Shown here piece by piece: positions 8,755-17,029 of a DNA stretch of 40,331 nucleotides. Positions within the stretch are counted from its first letter, which is position 1. Every line of letters starts with the position of its first letter. The stretch lies in contig CAAFWR010000099.1 in the NCBI GenBank assembly GCA_900766745.1, positions 1 to 40,331 on the forward strand. The letters run 5' to 3'. This DNA comes from Methanobacteriaceae archaeon. Lineage in GTDB: Archaea > Methanobacteriota > Methanobacteria > Methanobacteriales > Methanobacteriaceae. The translations under genes were made by a program, and so were the position numbers. The notes under the pieces are model-generated. The model made no database searches. It was not told where the DNA came from and saw only the letters and a list, made by a program, of their open reading frames with translations.

Positions 8755-10800
8755 ATGAGTGAATATGAGTTACAGGATGATTTGAATACAAAGTTAAAAC
8801 ATTACTTTGATGGTAAGATTGTAAGAAAGGATTTAACAAAAAGAGTTAAAGAAGGTGCTAATGTACCAGTTTATGTTTTAGAATATCTGTTAGGTAAATA
8901 TTGCTCTCAAGATGAGGCTTTAATTGAACAAGGTGTTCAAACAGTTAAAAATATTCTTGCAAATAATTATGTAAGGCCAGATGAAGCTCAAAAGATATTA
9001 TCTAAATTAAAAGAAATGGGTGCTTATTCAATCATTGATGTTGTAACTGTGAAATTAGATTATAAACAAGATATATATTATGCAACATTTTCTAATTTAG
9101 GTCTTAAAGAAATTCCAATTAATCCAGATTTTCCACAAAAATATGAAAGACTTTTAGGTGGAAATCTTTGGTGTATGGTTAATTTGGAATATGATTTTGA
9201 TGAAGCAGATTCTAGAGCACAAACTATTAAGATTAGGGATTTACAGCCAATACAACTTCCAAACATTAATCTAGAGGATATTTTATTAAATAGAAAGTAT
9301 TTTACTAAAGAAGAATGGATTGATATTATCTTAAGGTCTTGTGGTATGGAACCAACACAGTTTGATGAACGAGTGAAATGGTTGTTAATAGCTAGGCTGG
9401 TTCCTTTAGTTCAAAACAACTTTAACTTATGTGAACTAGGTCCAAGAGGAACAGGTAAGTCACATATATATAAAGAAATCTCACCAAATTCTATTTTAGT
9501 TTCCGGTGGTCAAACCACAGTAGCTAATTTATTTTATAATATGAGCACTCGGCAAATTGGTCTTGTTGGAATGTGGGATTGTGTTGCTTTTGATGAAGTT
9601 GCTGGAATCAGATTTAAAGACCAAGATGGAATAGCTATTATGAAAGATTTTATGGCCTCTGGTTCTTTTTCAAGAGGTAAAGAAGAAAAGAATGCCAATG
9701 CGTCTATGGTGTTTGTTGGAAATATTAATCAAAGTGTTGAATCATTATTGAAAACTTCCAGTTTATTTGAACCATTCCCTCCAGAGATGGGGACTGATAC
9801 TGCTTTCTTTGATAGAATGCATTGTTATATTCCTGGTTGGGAAATACCAAAGTACCGGCCAGAATTTTTCACTGATGATTTTGGATTTATTACAGATTAT
9901 TTATCAGAATTTTTCCGTGAGATGAGGAAACGTTCATTTACCGATGCATATCAAGAATACTTTAAATTAGGCCATGATTTAAATCAAAGAGATACTATTG
10001 CTGTTGATAGGATGGTTTCTGGGCTTGTTAAATTGGTTTATCCTGATGGTAATTTCGATAAAGAGGATATTCGTGAAATTCTTGAAATTGCACTGGAATC
10101 TAGAAGAAGAGTTAAAGAACAACTTAAAAAGATTGGTGGAATGGAATTTTATGATGTTAATTTCTCATATATTGATTTAGAAGAAAACAAAGAAAATTAT
10201 ATTGGAGTACAGGAACAAGCAAGTAGCACTTTAATTCCAGAAGGTGATTTAAAACCTGGACATTTATATTCTGTTGGATCATCTGAAAATGGAAAATTAG
10301 GTGTTTTCAAGTTTGAAACTGAGATGATGAATGGTACTGGTAAGTTCACATCAAATGGTATTGGTTCTAAAAAGGATGTTAATGAAGCTGTAAAAATAGC
10401 TTATCAATACTTCATGTCAAATTCAAATTCAATTAGTGGACAGATTTCGTATAAGGATAAAGATTATATAATGCAAGTCAAAGATTTACATGGGGTTGGT
10501 ATGACAAATCAATTAACTTTAGTGACATTTATAGCATTGTGTAGTGTTGCACTTAATCGTCAGATTATCCCATCTACAGCAATATTGGGTAATTTTTCTT
10601 TAGGGGGAACAGTTGAAAAAGTTCAAAATTTAGCTGATGTACTTCAAGTATGTCTTGATGCAGGTGCTAAAAAAGTATTAATTCCAATGAGTTCATATAG
10701 TGATTTTGGATTGGTTCCTCCAGAGGTATTATCTAAATTTACAATGATTCCATATGAAACTCCAGAAGAAGCTGTAATGAAAGCATTAGGTGTGGAATAA
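8755..10800 (+). CDS. brxL: BrxL, AAA+ Lon-like BREX protein
   Basis: A 681-residue BrxL. I place the start at the ATG at 8755, because AGGTGAT (8744-8750), overlapping the pglZ stop, is then a well-spaced ribosome binding site; a GTG at 8746 lies inside that site. A Walker A loop GPRGTGKSH sits at about residues 229-237, a Walker B-like WDCVAFDEVAG near 285, and a FVGNIN sensor near 322. The last ~120 residues resemble the Lon protease fold (LGNFSLGGTVEKV, then KKVLIPMSS), but the Lon GPSAG serine motif reads GVGMTN here and the position of the catalytic lysine appears to be valine. BrxL assembles into DNA-binding rings and is needed for phage exclusion but not methylation in type 1 systems. 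Confidence 0.92.
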   Translation: MSEYELQDDLNTKLKHYFDGKIVRKDLTKRVKEGANVPVYVLEYLLGKYCSQDEALIEQGVQTVKNILANNYVRPDEAQKILSKLKEMGAYSIIDVVTVKLDYKQDIYYATFSNLGLKEIPINPDFPQKYERLLGGNLWCMVNLEYDFDEADSRAQTIKIRDLQPIQLPNINLEDILLNRKYFTKEEWIDIILRSCGMEPTQFDERVKWLLIARLVPLVQNNFNLCELGPRGTGKSHIYKEISPNSILVSGGQTTVANLFYNMSTRQIGLVGMWDCVAFDEVAGIRFKDQDGIAIMKDFMASGSFSRGKEEKNANASMVFVGNINQSVESLLKTSSLFEPFPPEMGTDTAFFDRMHCYIPGWEIPKYRPEFFTDDFGFITDYLSEFFREMRKRSFTDAYQEYFKLGHDLNQRDTIAVDRMVSGLVKLVYPDGNFDKEDIREILEIALESRRRVKEQLKKIGGMEFYDVNFSYIDLEENKENYIGVQEQASSTLIPEGDLKPGHLYSVGSSENGKLGVFKFETEMMNGTGKFTSNGIGSKKDVNEAVKIAYQYFMSNSNSISGQISYKDKDYIMQVKDLHGVGMTNQLTLVTFIALCSVALNRQIIPSTAILGNFSLGGTVEKVQNLADVLQVCLDAGAKKVLIPMSSYSDFGLVPPEVLSKFTMIPYETPEEAVMKALGVE

Positions 10801-10977
10801 AAGTTATTGTTAATAAAAACAAGAAGAATGGGGACAAATTAATTCTCAACTTTAGGTTGAATCATGTTTTCACCCATTTCTACTTTTAATTTGATATTTT
10901 AAAGATAATATAATCCTGATTTATTATATTCTATTTTTGTAAAGGTTTATATATGATATTCTATAAATCAAACTTTT
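10801..10977 (+). other. Gene-free stretch after brxL with a possible stem-loop and a TATA box
   Basis: No protein frame is convincing before 10978. GAATGGG (10826-10832) can pair with CCCATTTC (10873-10880) with one bulge, enclosing a small TCAAC-TTTAG-GTTGA hairpin (10846-10860). This could end or protect the BREX transcript, but no T-run follows directly and the pairing is modest. The 3' part holds the TATA box of the small gene at 10978. Confidence 0.35.
10946..10955 (+). promoter_or_regulatory. TATA box for the 49-residue membrane peptide
   Basis: TTTATATATG preceded by an A/G-rich BRE-like AAAGG. Its centre is about 27 bp before the ATG at 10978, the distance expected for a leaderless archaeal transcript. 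No Shine-Dalgarno sequence precedes that ATG, which is consistent. Confidence 0.55.
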
Positions 10978-11127
10978 ATGGAACTTAATAACATCATTTA
11001 TATAATTGTTGCTATTGTAATAGCTTGGATAATATTTAGTCTTTTCATGTGGTTATGGCCTCTTATTGTAATTTTATTGCTAGCCTTTTTTATTTACATG
11101 GCTCTTACAGGATCTGACAGATATTAA
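10978..11127 (+). CDS. Small membrane protein, 49 residues, unknown function
   Basis: An open frame from ATG to TAA encoding 49 residues: a short MELNN head, a nearly continuous hydrophobic run from residue 6 to about 42 (long enough for two membrane helices around W23-W28), and a polar TGSDRY tail. Support comes from the hydrophobic-with-polar-ends pattern and a well-placed TATA box for leaderless transcription. No family is recognised. It lies directly after brxL, so it could be an accessory part of the defence island or an unrelated small protein. Its stop codon overlaps the convergent trxB stop by a few bases. Confidence 0.55.
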   Translation: MELNNIIYIIVAIVIAWIIFSLFMWLWPLIVILLLAFFIYMALTGSDRY

Positions 11128-11139
11128 CCTTCAATATCT
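11119..11139. terminator. Hairpin over the convergent stop codons of the small gene and trxB
   Basis: AGATATT (11119-11125) and AATATCT (11133-11139) are perfect 7-bp arms around a 7-nt loop. Both stop codons (11125-11127 on + and 11124-11126 on -) fall at the arm/loop junction. No clear T-run follows on either strand, so terminator function is a guess from position and symmetry. Confidence 0.35.
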
Positions 11140-12032
11140 CTATATGCGGAAGTTGCAGCTAATGCACCTTCCCCACATGCTACTACCCACTGCTTGAGAC
11201 CTCCACAAACGTCTCCTGCAGAGTAGATATGTTTTTTATTTGTTTTTTGCCATTTGTCCGTTATGATGTGGTTTGTATCATCAAGTTCAACACCTAATTC
11301 CTCAGCTATTTTTGTATGTGGCTTGTATCCGATACTTATGAAAACGGCGTCAGTAGGTTCTTCAAAGATATCTCCTGTTTTGACATTTTTAAGAGTGACG
11401 CTTTCAACGACCTGTTTCCCGTTAATGGATTCTACTACAGTGTCAGTTAAAGTCTTGATTCCTTTTTCCTTGATTTTGTCCTGTAATATCTTTTGAGCTC
11501 TGAATTCGTCTCTTCTGTGCACTATTGTTACTTTGCAGCCGAGATTGCTTAGAAATATTGCTTCTTGAAGTGCAGTGTTTCCGCCGCCGACCATTATGAT
11601 ATCTTTGTTTTGAAAGAACAGTCCGTCGCAGGTTGCACAGTAGCTGACTCCTAGTCCTTTAAAGTTTTCTTCTCCAGGGACATTCAAATGCTGATGTTCG
11701 CTTCCTGTAGCTATGATTACAGTTTTTGTAATATAAGTGTCTTTTTCAGTTTCTACTTTGAACTTGTCTTCATCTTCTAGAACTGAGTTTACTCCTTCGA
11801 ATTCATGGATTTCAACATTCTTTTCGCATTGTGCTTTCATTTTTTCAATTAATGCCAATCCAGAAATAAGATCGAAGCCAGGATAATTTTCCATTTCAGG
11901 AACTTCACGACCAACACCACCTGCAAGTCCTTTATCTAGAATAAGTGTTTTTGTTCCTTGTCTTCCAGCATAGATTCCAGCTGTTAATCCTCCAGGTCCT
12001 GCTCCGATTATAATGATATCATATTCTTCCAT
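11124..12032 (-). CDS. trxB: Thioredoxin reductase (NAD(P)H/FAD-dependent)
   Basis: A 302-residue flavoprotein of the thioredoxin reductase family. The N-terminal FAD-binding GAGPGG is at residues 10-15, the redox-active CATC pair at 132-135 within SYCATCDG, a second nucleotide-binding GGGNTA near 150, and a C-terminal FAD-contacting AGDVCGG near 275. It transfers electrons from a reduced nicotinamide (or possibly F420 in some archaea) to a thioredoxin, in the cytoplasm. I start it at the ATG at 12032 rather than the GTG at 12041, because the GTG is part of the AAGGTGG ribosome binding site. It is read singly, divergent from the dehydrogenase gene and convergent to the small membrane gene. 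Confidence 0.93.
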   Translation of the reverse strand: MEEYDIIIIGAGPGGLTAGIYAGRQGTKTLILDKGLAGGVGREVPEMENYPGFDLISGLALIEKMKAQCEKNVEIHEFEGVNSVLEDEDKFKVETEKDTYITKTVIIATGSEHQHLNVPGEENFKGLGVSYCATCDGLFFQNKDIIMVGGGNTALQEAIFLSNLGCKVTIVHRRDEFRAQKILQDKIKEKGIKTLTDTVVESINGKQVVESVTLKNVKTGDIFEEPTDAVFISIGYKPHTKIAEELGVELDDTNHIITDKWQKTNKKHIYSAGDVCGGLKQWVVACGEGALAATSAYRDIEG

Positions 12033-12164
12033 TTTTTCCACCTTCTTTAGTCTAACATATTTTATTCTATATTTTATTAATAAAAGTTGTTATTGTTGAA
12101 TAATCATTTCACTAGAGATTTTTTCATTATCAATAATGGATCTCCATAAATTCAATTAAAAAAA

Positions 12165-12173
12165 TTTATATAT
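12165..12173 (+). promoter_or_regulatory. TATA box of the 3-hydroxyacyl-CoA dehydrogenase gene
   Basis: TTTATATAT preceded by an A-run that could act as BRE. It predicts a transcript start near 12195, giving a leader of about 50 nt before the ATG at 12247, with the GGTGG site in it. Confidence 0.6.
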
Positions 12174-12192
12174 CTATCATGACAAATTTTAG

Positions 12193-12221
12193 TTTACAAG
12201 TATACTATTTACTGGTATGCT
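12193..12221 (+). promoter_or_regulatory. Direct repeat at the predicted transcript start (possible operator)
   Basis: TTTACAAGTATACT (12193-12206) and TTTACTGGTATGCT (12208-12221) match at 11 of 14 positions with a 15-bp period. They lie just downstream of the TATA box, where a repressor would block initiation. The MarR-type protein encoded after the dehydrogenase gene is an obvious candidate ligand, though MarR sites are more often inverted repeats. Confidence 0.4.
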
Positions 12222-12246
12222 GGTTTTTAAAAAGAAGGTGGAAAAA

Positions 12247-13182
12247 ATGACCATTAAAAAAGTTGTTGTAGCAGGAGGAGGAGTATTGGGAAGTCAAATT
12301 GCACTACAATCTGCATACTGCGGATTTGATGTGACAATATGGCTTAGGAGCGAAGGCTCAATAGAAAGAGCCAAACCGAAGCTTGAAAGATTAAGAAATG
12401 TTTACATTGAAGATCTTGAAGCTATGAAAACAGATGAAAATGCCTATTGTAGAGGTTTGATTAAAAAAGAGGACATTTCAGATGAAAAAATTGAGGAATT
12501 AAAAAAACAAGTTCAAAAAGCCTATGACAGCATAACTTTAACAACAAGCTATGAAGAAGCAACTGAAGATGCAGATTTGATAATTGAAGCCATTGCTGAA
12601 ATTCCTGAAGAAAAAATTGCTTTCTATCAGGAACTGGCCAAGCACATGCCTGAAAAGACAATTCTCGTGACAAACTCTTCAACATTTCTTCCATCAACAT
12701 TTGCAGAGTTTACTGGAAGGCCTGAGAAATATCTCTGTCTCCACTTTGCAAATTCAATCTGGAAAAACAACACTGCAGAGATAATGGGACATCCAGGAAC
12801 AGAACAGAAATACTATGATGAAGTGGTTAAATTCGCTGAAGACATTAATATGATTCCGTTGCTTGTTAAAAAGGAACAACCAGGATATATCTTAAACTCA
12901 TTGTTGGTTCCGTTCCTAAAAGCGGCATCAGAGCTATGGGCTAATGAAGTTGCAGACCCTGAAACAATAGATAAAACATGGATGCTGGCAACCGGCTCTC
13001 CTAGAGGCCCATTCCATATAATGGATATTGTTGGTCTCACAACATTCTATAATGTCGCATCTATGCATCCCGATGCAAAAGATCCGGAGTCAACTCAATC
13101 CAAAGTTATTAAATTGCTTAAGGAGAAAATTGACAAAGGCGAACTTGGTATTAATGCTAAAAAAGGATTTTACGAATATTAA
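12247..13182 (+). CDS. 3-hydroxyacyl-CoA dehydrogenase family protein
   Basis: A 311-residue Rossmann enzyme. The NAD-binding AGGGVLGSQIA lies at the N-terminus (a GxGxxG variant), followed by the family's LIIEAIAE segment near 106-113, NSS near 143, and HFANSIWKNNTAEI near 166-179, where the His and Glu correspond to the catalytic pair of the family. A C-terminal 6-phosphogluconate-dehydrogenase-like helical domain follows (GSPRGPFHIMDIVGL). I start at the ATG at 12247 because GGTGG lies just before it; an in-frame ATG at 12217 has no such site. The substrate is unknown; a methanogen has no evident beta-oxidation. A MarR-type gene follows in the same direction and may control it. Confidence 0.85.
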   Translation: MTIKKVVVAGGGVLGSQIALQSAYCGFDVTIWLRSEGSIERAKPKLERLRNVYIEDLEAMKTDENAYCRGLIKKEDISDEKIEELKKQVQKAYDSITLTTSYEEATEDADLIIEAIAEIPEEKIAFYQELAKHMPEKTILVTNSSTFLPSTFAEFTGRPEKYLCLHFANSIWKNNTAEIMGHPGTEQKYYDEVVKFAEDINMIPLLVKKEQPGYILNSLLVPFLKAASELWANEVADPETIDKTWMLATGSPRGPFHIMDIVGLTTFYNVASMHPDAKDPESTQSKVIKLLKEKIDKGELGINAKKGFYEY

Positions 13183-13203
13183 ATCCTTTTTTCTTATTTT
13201 TTT
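13159..13203 (+). terminator. Stop-codon-overlapping terminator of the dehydrogenase gene
   Basis: AAAAAAGGATTT (13159-13170) and AAATCCTTTTTT (13181-13192) form perfect 12-bp arms with a 10-nt loop. The TAA stop (13180-13182) spans the loop and the 3' arm. A T-rich run continues to about 13203. Confidence 0.7.
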
Positions 13204-13247
13204 TAGCTAATTGATAAACTGATTCAGAGAATATCTTTTTCATTAAC

Positions 13248-13268
13248 TGATTAATGAATTTTTAATCA
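13248..13268. promoter_or_regulatory. Inverted repeat upstream of the MarR-type gene
   Basis: TGATTAA (13248-13254) and TTAATCA (13262-13268) are perfect 7-bp arms with a 7-bp spacer, a shape typical of winged-helix regulator sites. It lies about 40 bp before the TATA-like TTATATATAAAA (13308-13319). Autoregulation by the encoded MarR protein is an inference. Confidence 0.35.
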
Positions 13269-13336
13269 TGATTTCTATATTCTTAAGGGTTAAATATTAA
13301 TATCTAGTTATATATAAAACTGATTTAGGTGTTAAA

Positions 13337-13780
13337 GTGGATTCTGAGGATATTGATTTTTATAACCCAGATAGACTAGGGGATTTATTGTTTATTTTTC
13401 ATACAAACCATAAGAAATATTTAAACGACTTACTTTCAAAATACGATTTAAATTTAGTTCAGGTATTGTGCCTGTTGCGCTTATGTGAAGAAGATGATTT
13501 ATGTCAAAAAGATCTGTCTGATGGATTTTATCTAACTAAGGGAGCAATTACCAAATCTGTGAAGAAACTGGAAGAAAACGGATTCATCACTCGTGAAAAA
13601 TCACAAAAAGACAAACGACAGCATATCCTAAAATTAACACCAAAAGGAAGAAACATTATTCCAGTTATAGAGAAAATAAATGAAGAATGGGAGAAGAAAA
13701 TAGGTCTAAATAACCTTCCAAAAGAATTCTATGAAACATTTAAAAAAATAACATTTAAGGCTGTTAAATTAAATTCATGA
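13337..13780 (+). CDS. MarR-family transcriptional regulator
   Basis: A 147-residue winged-helix protein. The order fits MarR: an N-terminal dimerisation helix (LGDLLFIFHTNHKKYLNDLL), recognition helix region LTKGAITKSVKKLEENGFITRE at about 64-85, the wing SQKDKRQHILKLTPKG at about 86-101, and a C-terminal helix. The start is GTG at 13337, with TAGGTG (13325-13330) about six bases upstream; an ATG start would be too far inside. It is transcribed in the same direction as the dehydrogenase gene, with a terminator between them, so it probably has its own promoter. MarR proteins commonly respond to small aromatic or acyl ligands; the ligand here is unknown. Confidence 0.88.
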   Translation: MDSEDIDFYNPDRLGDLLFIFHTNHKKYLNDLLSKYDLNLVQVLCLLRLCEEDDLCQKDLSDGFYLTKGAITKSVKKLEENGFITREKSQKDKRQHILKLTPKGRNIIPVIEKINEEWEKKIGLNNLPKEFYETFKKITFKAVKLNS

Positions 13781-13805
13781 TTTGTCCGTAATGGATATTT
13801 TTTAT

Positions 13806-13861
13806 TATCTAATTAAAAAAAGAATTTGAGTTAAAGAAGTTTTTGTATTTCTTCTTTAACT
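13806..13861 (-). terminator. Hairpin terminator overlapping the gatE stop codon
   Basis: Read on the - strand, AGTTAAAGAAG and CTTCTTTAACT (complements of 13851-13861 and 13829-13839) pair perfectly over 11 bp around an 11-nt loop. The gatE TAA (13833-13831) lies in the 3' arm. A run of seven T follows at about 13815-13821. The convergent MarR gene ends 50 bp away and its transcript would meet a T-run near 13790-13803. Confidence 0.7.
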
Positions 13862-15696
13862 ATTTTATTTACTATACTTCCGTCTGCTTTTCCTTTGAGC
13901 TGTTTCATGCTCATTCCCATTAATGGTCCCATAGCTCCCATTTGTCTTTCTTTTACCATAGCTTCGTTTTGAGCTACAATGTCAGCTATTATTTCCTGCA
14001 CTTTTTCAGTACTTAAGAGTGTTAGGTTTTCCTTTTCAGCTATTGCTTCTATTTCTCCATCAGGATTTTCTATAATAGCTAGTGTCAGTTTTGCTACACC
14101 ATCTTTTGCTATTTTTTCTTCTTCTAATAGTTTAAAAATAGCTATTAAGTGTTCATCTGTTAGTACATCGATATCTGCACCTTCTCTTCTTAAATCTTTA
14201 AGGTCATATGCAAGTAGTGACGCTACTGGTGTGCTTTCAACGTTTACTGACTCCATGATAGCTTCGAATCTTTCTGCTTCAAGGTTTTTAACTAGCTGTG
14301 TTGCAAGGTCTTCGCTTAATGAGTATTCCTTGATTATTCTTGCTTTTTTCTCGTCTGGAAGTTCTGGGAGATTGTTTTTTATAGCTTCCACTTTTTCTTT
14401 CGAAATTTTGAATAGTGGTATGTCTGTTTCAAGGTACATTCTGTTTGCTGTAGGGAGTGGACGCATGTATTCTGTGTTTCCGTCGTCTAAGGATTTACGT
14501 GTTTCTTCAATAACTCCTTCGAATCCTAGCTTGGCTCTTCGTTTTACTTCTTCGAGTGCGCTAACTGCTATATCTTCATCATGTGCAACTATAATGAATG
14601 CATCTTCTTCGCCAATTTCTAAGAATTTCTCTACTTTTTCAACTTCCTCTTTGGTTATTCCATATGCTGGAAGTTCGTCGCTGTGGAATATTCCTGAAAC
14701 TCCTCTTTTTTTAGCATAGCTAGCTATCTCTGTTCCAAACCTTCTTCCAGGCTGTACTTCACGACCAATAAGACCATTAAAACCTTTCAAGACCACCGCT
14801 TTTATTGTTTCTGCATTTTTAAGAATTTTTGATTCTGTGTTTTCAAATATCTCCTCAAGGTCGTGAATCTCTTCTAGCACTTCTGCCTTTCTTGACTTCA
14901 ATTCATTTCTGATATCAATTAATGACAGTTGCCTTTTGACTTCGTTTTCCACTATTTCGCTCATGAGATCAAGGTTCTGGACTCCCTTGATTTCTACACG
15001 TGCACCTTCAGCTATGGAAATGTTCAAATCTTGCCTTATGGTTCCAAGTCCACGTTTCACGTTTGTGCTTCTAAGAACCTGGCCTATCATGTATGCCACT
15101 TCACGAACCTGGTCTGGATGGTGCATTGAAGGGTCAGTTGTTATTTCTGCAAGAGGTATTCCGAGCCTGTCAAGTCTGAATTCTGTAAACTCATCTGTTG
15201 TCTCTATTCTTCTTGCGGCGTCCTCTTCAAGGCCAAGGCTTTCAATTGTTACCTTGCCGTATGGTGTGTCAAGGTATCCGTCTGTAGCTACAAGACCTGT
15301 TCTTTGAAATCCTCCAGTATTACTTCCGTCAATTACCTGCTTTCTCATTGTGTGGAACTCGTCAACCACATGCATGTTCATTAATGCAGCTATTATGATT
15401 GATATTTCAAGTGCTTCCTCATTTAGGCTGTGTGGAGGTTCGTCGTCAGTTTCTACAAGACAGGTGTGATGGTTGTATGCTTCATATTTGAAGTTAAGTT
15501 TTCTAAGTGATTCCTGAAGTGCTGCTCTGTCGATTTGACCTAATTCACTTTGTGTTGGTCTTAGGTTTCTAAATATAAGCTCATCATATTCATCATCTGT
15601 AAGCTCTGTTTTACAAGGGCAGAACAGCTTATGTGCAGTGTTCAGTTGCTGGTGAATCTCAAGTCCCATTTTAAGTCCTAATTTTTCAAAATCCAT
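13831..15696 (-). CDS. gatE: Glutamyl-tRNA(Gln) amidotransferase subunit E
   Basis: A 621-residue GatE, the usual length. GatE binds Glu-tRNA(Gln), phosphorylates the misacylated glutamate and, with ammonia released by GatD, converts it to glutamine; the GatDE pair is confined to archaea. The GatB-like start [14 protein letters not shown], the cysteine pair CPCK near residues 27-29, the [17 protein letters not shown] segment near 76, and [11 protein letters not shown] near 418 are typical. A C-terminal YqeY-like tail with [18 protein letters not shown] binds tRNA. It lies 13 bp after gatD and is the last gene of the operon, with a strong hairpin over its stop. The 246-codon frame on the opposite strand is a shadow. 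Confidence 0.95.
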   Translation of the reverse strand: MDFEKLGLKMGLEIHQQLNTAHKLFCPCKTELTDDEYDELIFRNLRPTQSELGQIDRAALQESLRKLNFKYEAYNHHTCLVETDDEPPHSLNEEALEISIIIAALMNMHVVDEFHTMRKQVIDGSNTGGFQRTGLVATDGYLDTPYGKVTIESLGLEEDAARRIETTDEFTEFRLDRLGIPLAEITTDPSMHHPDQVREVAYMIGQVLRSTNVKRGLGTIRQDLNISIAEGARVEIKGVQNLDLMSEIVENEVKRQLSLIDIRNELKSRKAEVLEEIHDLEEIFENTESKILKNAETIKAVVLKGFNGLIGREVQPGRRFGTEIASYAKKRGVSGIFHSDELPAYGITKEEVEKVEKFLEIGEEDAFIIVAHDEDIAVSALEEVKRRAKLGFEGVIEETRKSLDDGNTEYMRPLPTANRMYLETDIPLFKISKEKVEAIKNNLPELPDEKKARIIKEYSLSEDLATQLVKNLEAERFEAIMESVNVESTPVASLLAYDLKDLRREGADIDVLTDEHLIAIFKLLEEEKIAKDGVAKLTLAIIENPDGEIEAIAEKENLTLLSTEKVQEIIADIVAQNEAMVKERQMGAMGPLMGMSMKQLKGKADGSIVNKIVKEEIQKLL

Positions 15697-15709
15697 TTTC
15701 TATTCTCCT

Positions 15710-17020
15710 TTAGTTTAAGAAATATTTTATTGAAGATTTTTCGCTAAATTCTCCAGCAATATTTGTGTTGATTATATCTTCAACTTCTGCTTTCTTGTCG
15801 CTTTGGCCTAATGCCCAGCATAGCTTGACGTAGGCAGTTTCAGGTGTCATGTCACGGCCTGATATCACTCCTGCATCAATTATTTGACGGCCTGTACTGT
15901 AGACGTTCATGTTCACCTTGCCGTAAAGGCACTGTGATGTCATGATTACTGGAATGTTTTCGTCATTGGCTCTTTTTAGGCTGCTGATTAAATTGTCTGG
16001 CACATGTCCAAGGCCAGTCCCTTCGATAACAAGACCCCTATATCCTTTATCGATATGGTAGTCAATAAATTCGCTGCTGATTCCAGGAAAGCTTTTGACA
16101 AATCCTACTTTCTCTTCAATAGCACTGTTTACTCTTAGCTCATTCTGGTTCCTTTTAGTGTAGGAGTAATGGGGATTTATCTCCATTTTGTCATTTTCTA
16201 TTTTGGCTATAGGCTCAAAGTTAACGCTTCTAAAGGTGTCCCTTCTTGAGGTATGCATCTTACGGACCTTGGTTCCCTTATGAAGATATGTGTAGGTGTC
16301 GTTTAAGCTTCCGTGCATGCAGACGCTTACTTCTGCTAAATCGGATTTTGCACCTATTACAGAGTGTATCAGGTTCATGTGGGCATCACTTGAAGGCCTG
16401 TCTGAACTTCTCTGAGCGCCGGTAATAATAATCGGAACTGGTGTTTTTAGCATAAAACTGAGAGCAGCTGCTGTATAGTGTAAGGTGTCTGTACCGTGAG
16501 CTACAACAACCCCTTCTGAGCCATCTGAAATGTCATCAGCTATTGATTCTGCTGCTTCAACCCAGTATTTAGGCTTCATGTTTTCACTTAGGATATTGTA
16601 CAATGCTTTCACGTTGTAGTTTGCATATTCAAGAAGTTCTGGATTTGCCCTTAAAAGGTCTTCAGCAGTGAAAGCTGGATGTACTGCACCTGTCTTATAG
16701 TCAATGATTGAAGAGACAGTACCGCCAGTTGAGATGATTGAAATGTCCATTTTATTTGGGTCTTTTTCAATCTCTTCACCGGAATAGCCGATGTTAGGCT
16801 TATCACCGGTTTCTATAAGTTCAGCAGTAGATCCTTCAATAGCTACTCCAATGTTGTAACCACTTGAAAGCTTCAATACGAGGTATCCGTCTTCGCTGTC
16901 TTCAGACCTGTCAAGCAATATCCCTTCGTAGGAAATGTCTTCCTTGTTTATTCTGATGGTATCTCCAACGCTTATTCCGTTGTCATCTAAGTAAGTTTTG
17001 GCAATTTGTTTATATGTCAT
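15710..17020 (-). CDS. gatD: Glutamyl-tRNA(Gln) amidotransferase subunit D
   Basis: A 436-residue GatD, an L-asparaginase-like amidase that releases ammonia from glutamine or asparagine for GatE. An N-terminal beta-barrel-like extension (residues 1-90) precedes the asparaginase domain, where STGGTVSS (97-104) supplies the first catalytic threonine and [11 protein letters not shown] (about 174-184) the second Thr-Asp pair. [15 protein letters not shown] near 204 is also typical. The gene starts 9 bp after vorA, so translation of the amidotransferase follows that of the 2-oxoacid oxidoreductase on one transcript. Confidence 0.95.
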   Translation of the reverse strand: MTYKQIAKTYLDDNGISVGDTIRINKEDISYEGILLDRSEDSEDGYLVLKLSSGYNIGVAIEGSTAELIETGDKPNIGYSGEEIEKDPNKMDISIISTGGTVSSIIDYKTGAVHPAFTAEDLLRANPELLEYANYNVKALYNILSENMKPKYWVEAAESIADDISDGSEGVVVAHGTDTLHYTAAALSFMLKTPVPIIITGAQRSSDRPSSDAHMNLIHSVIGAKSDLAEVSVCMHGSLNDTYTYLHKGTKVRKMHTSRRDTFRSVNFEPIAKIENDKMEINPHYSYTKRNQNELRVNSAIEEKVGFVKSFPGISSEFIDYHIDKGYRGLVIEGTGLGHVPDNLISSLKRANDENIPVIMTSQCLYGKVNMNVYSTGRQIIDAGVISGRDMTPETAYVKLCWALGQSDKKAEVEDIINTNIAGEFSEKSSIKYFLN

Positions 17021-17029
17021 ATAACCACG

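Noticed and set aside
12217..12246. Earlier ATG start for the dehydrogenase gene
   Set aside because: The extra ten codons include the AAGGTGG ribosome binding site for the ATG at 12247, and the Rossmann strand begins right after the later start.
13979..14719. 246-codon open frame on the + strand opposite gatE
   Set aside because: A serine-rich antisense shadow of a well-conserved gene, with no ribosome binding site or family resemblance.
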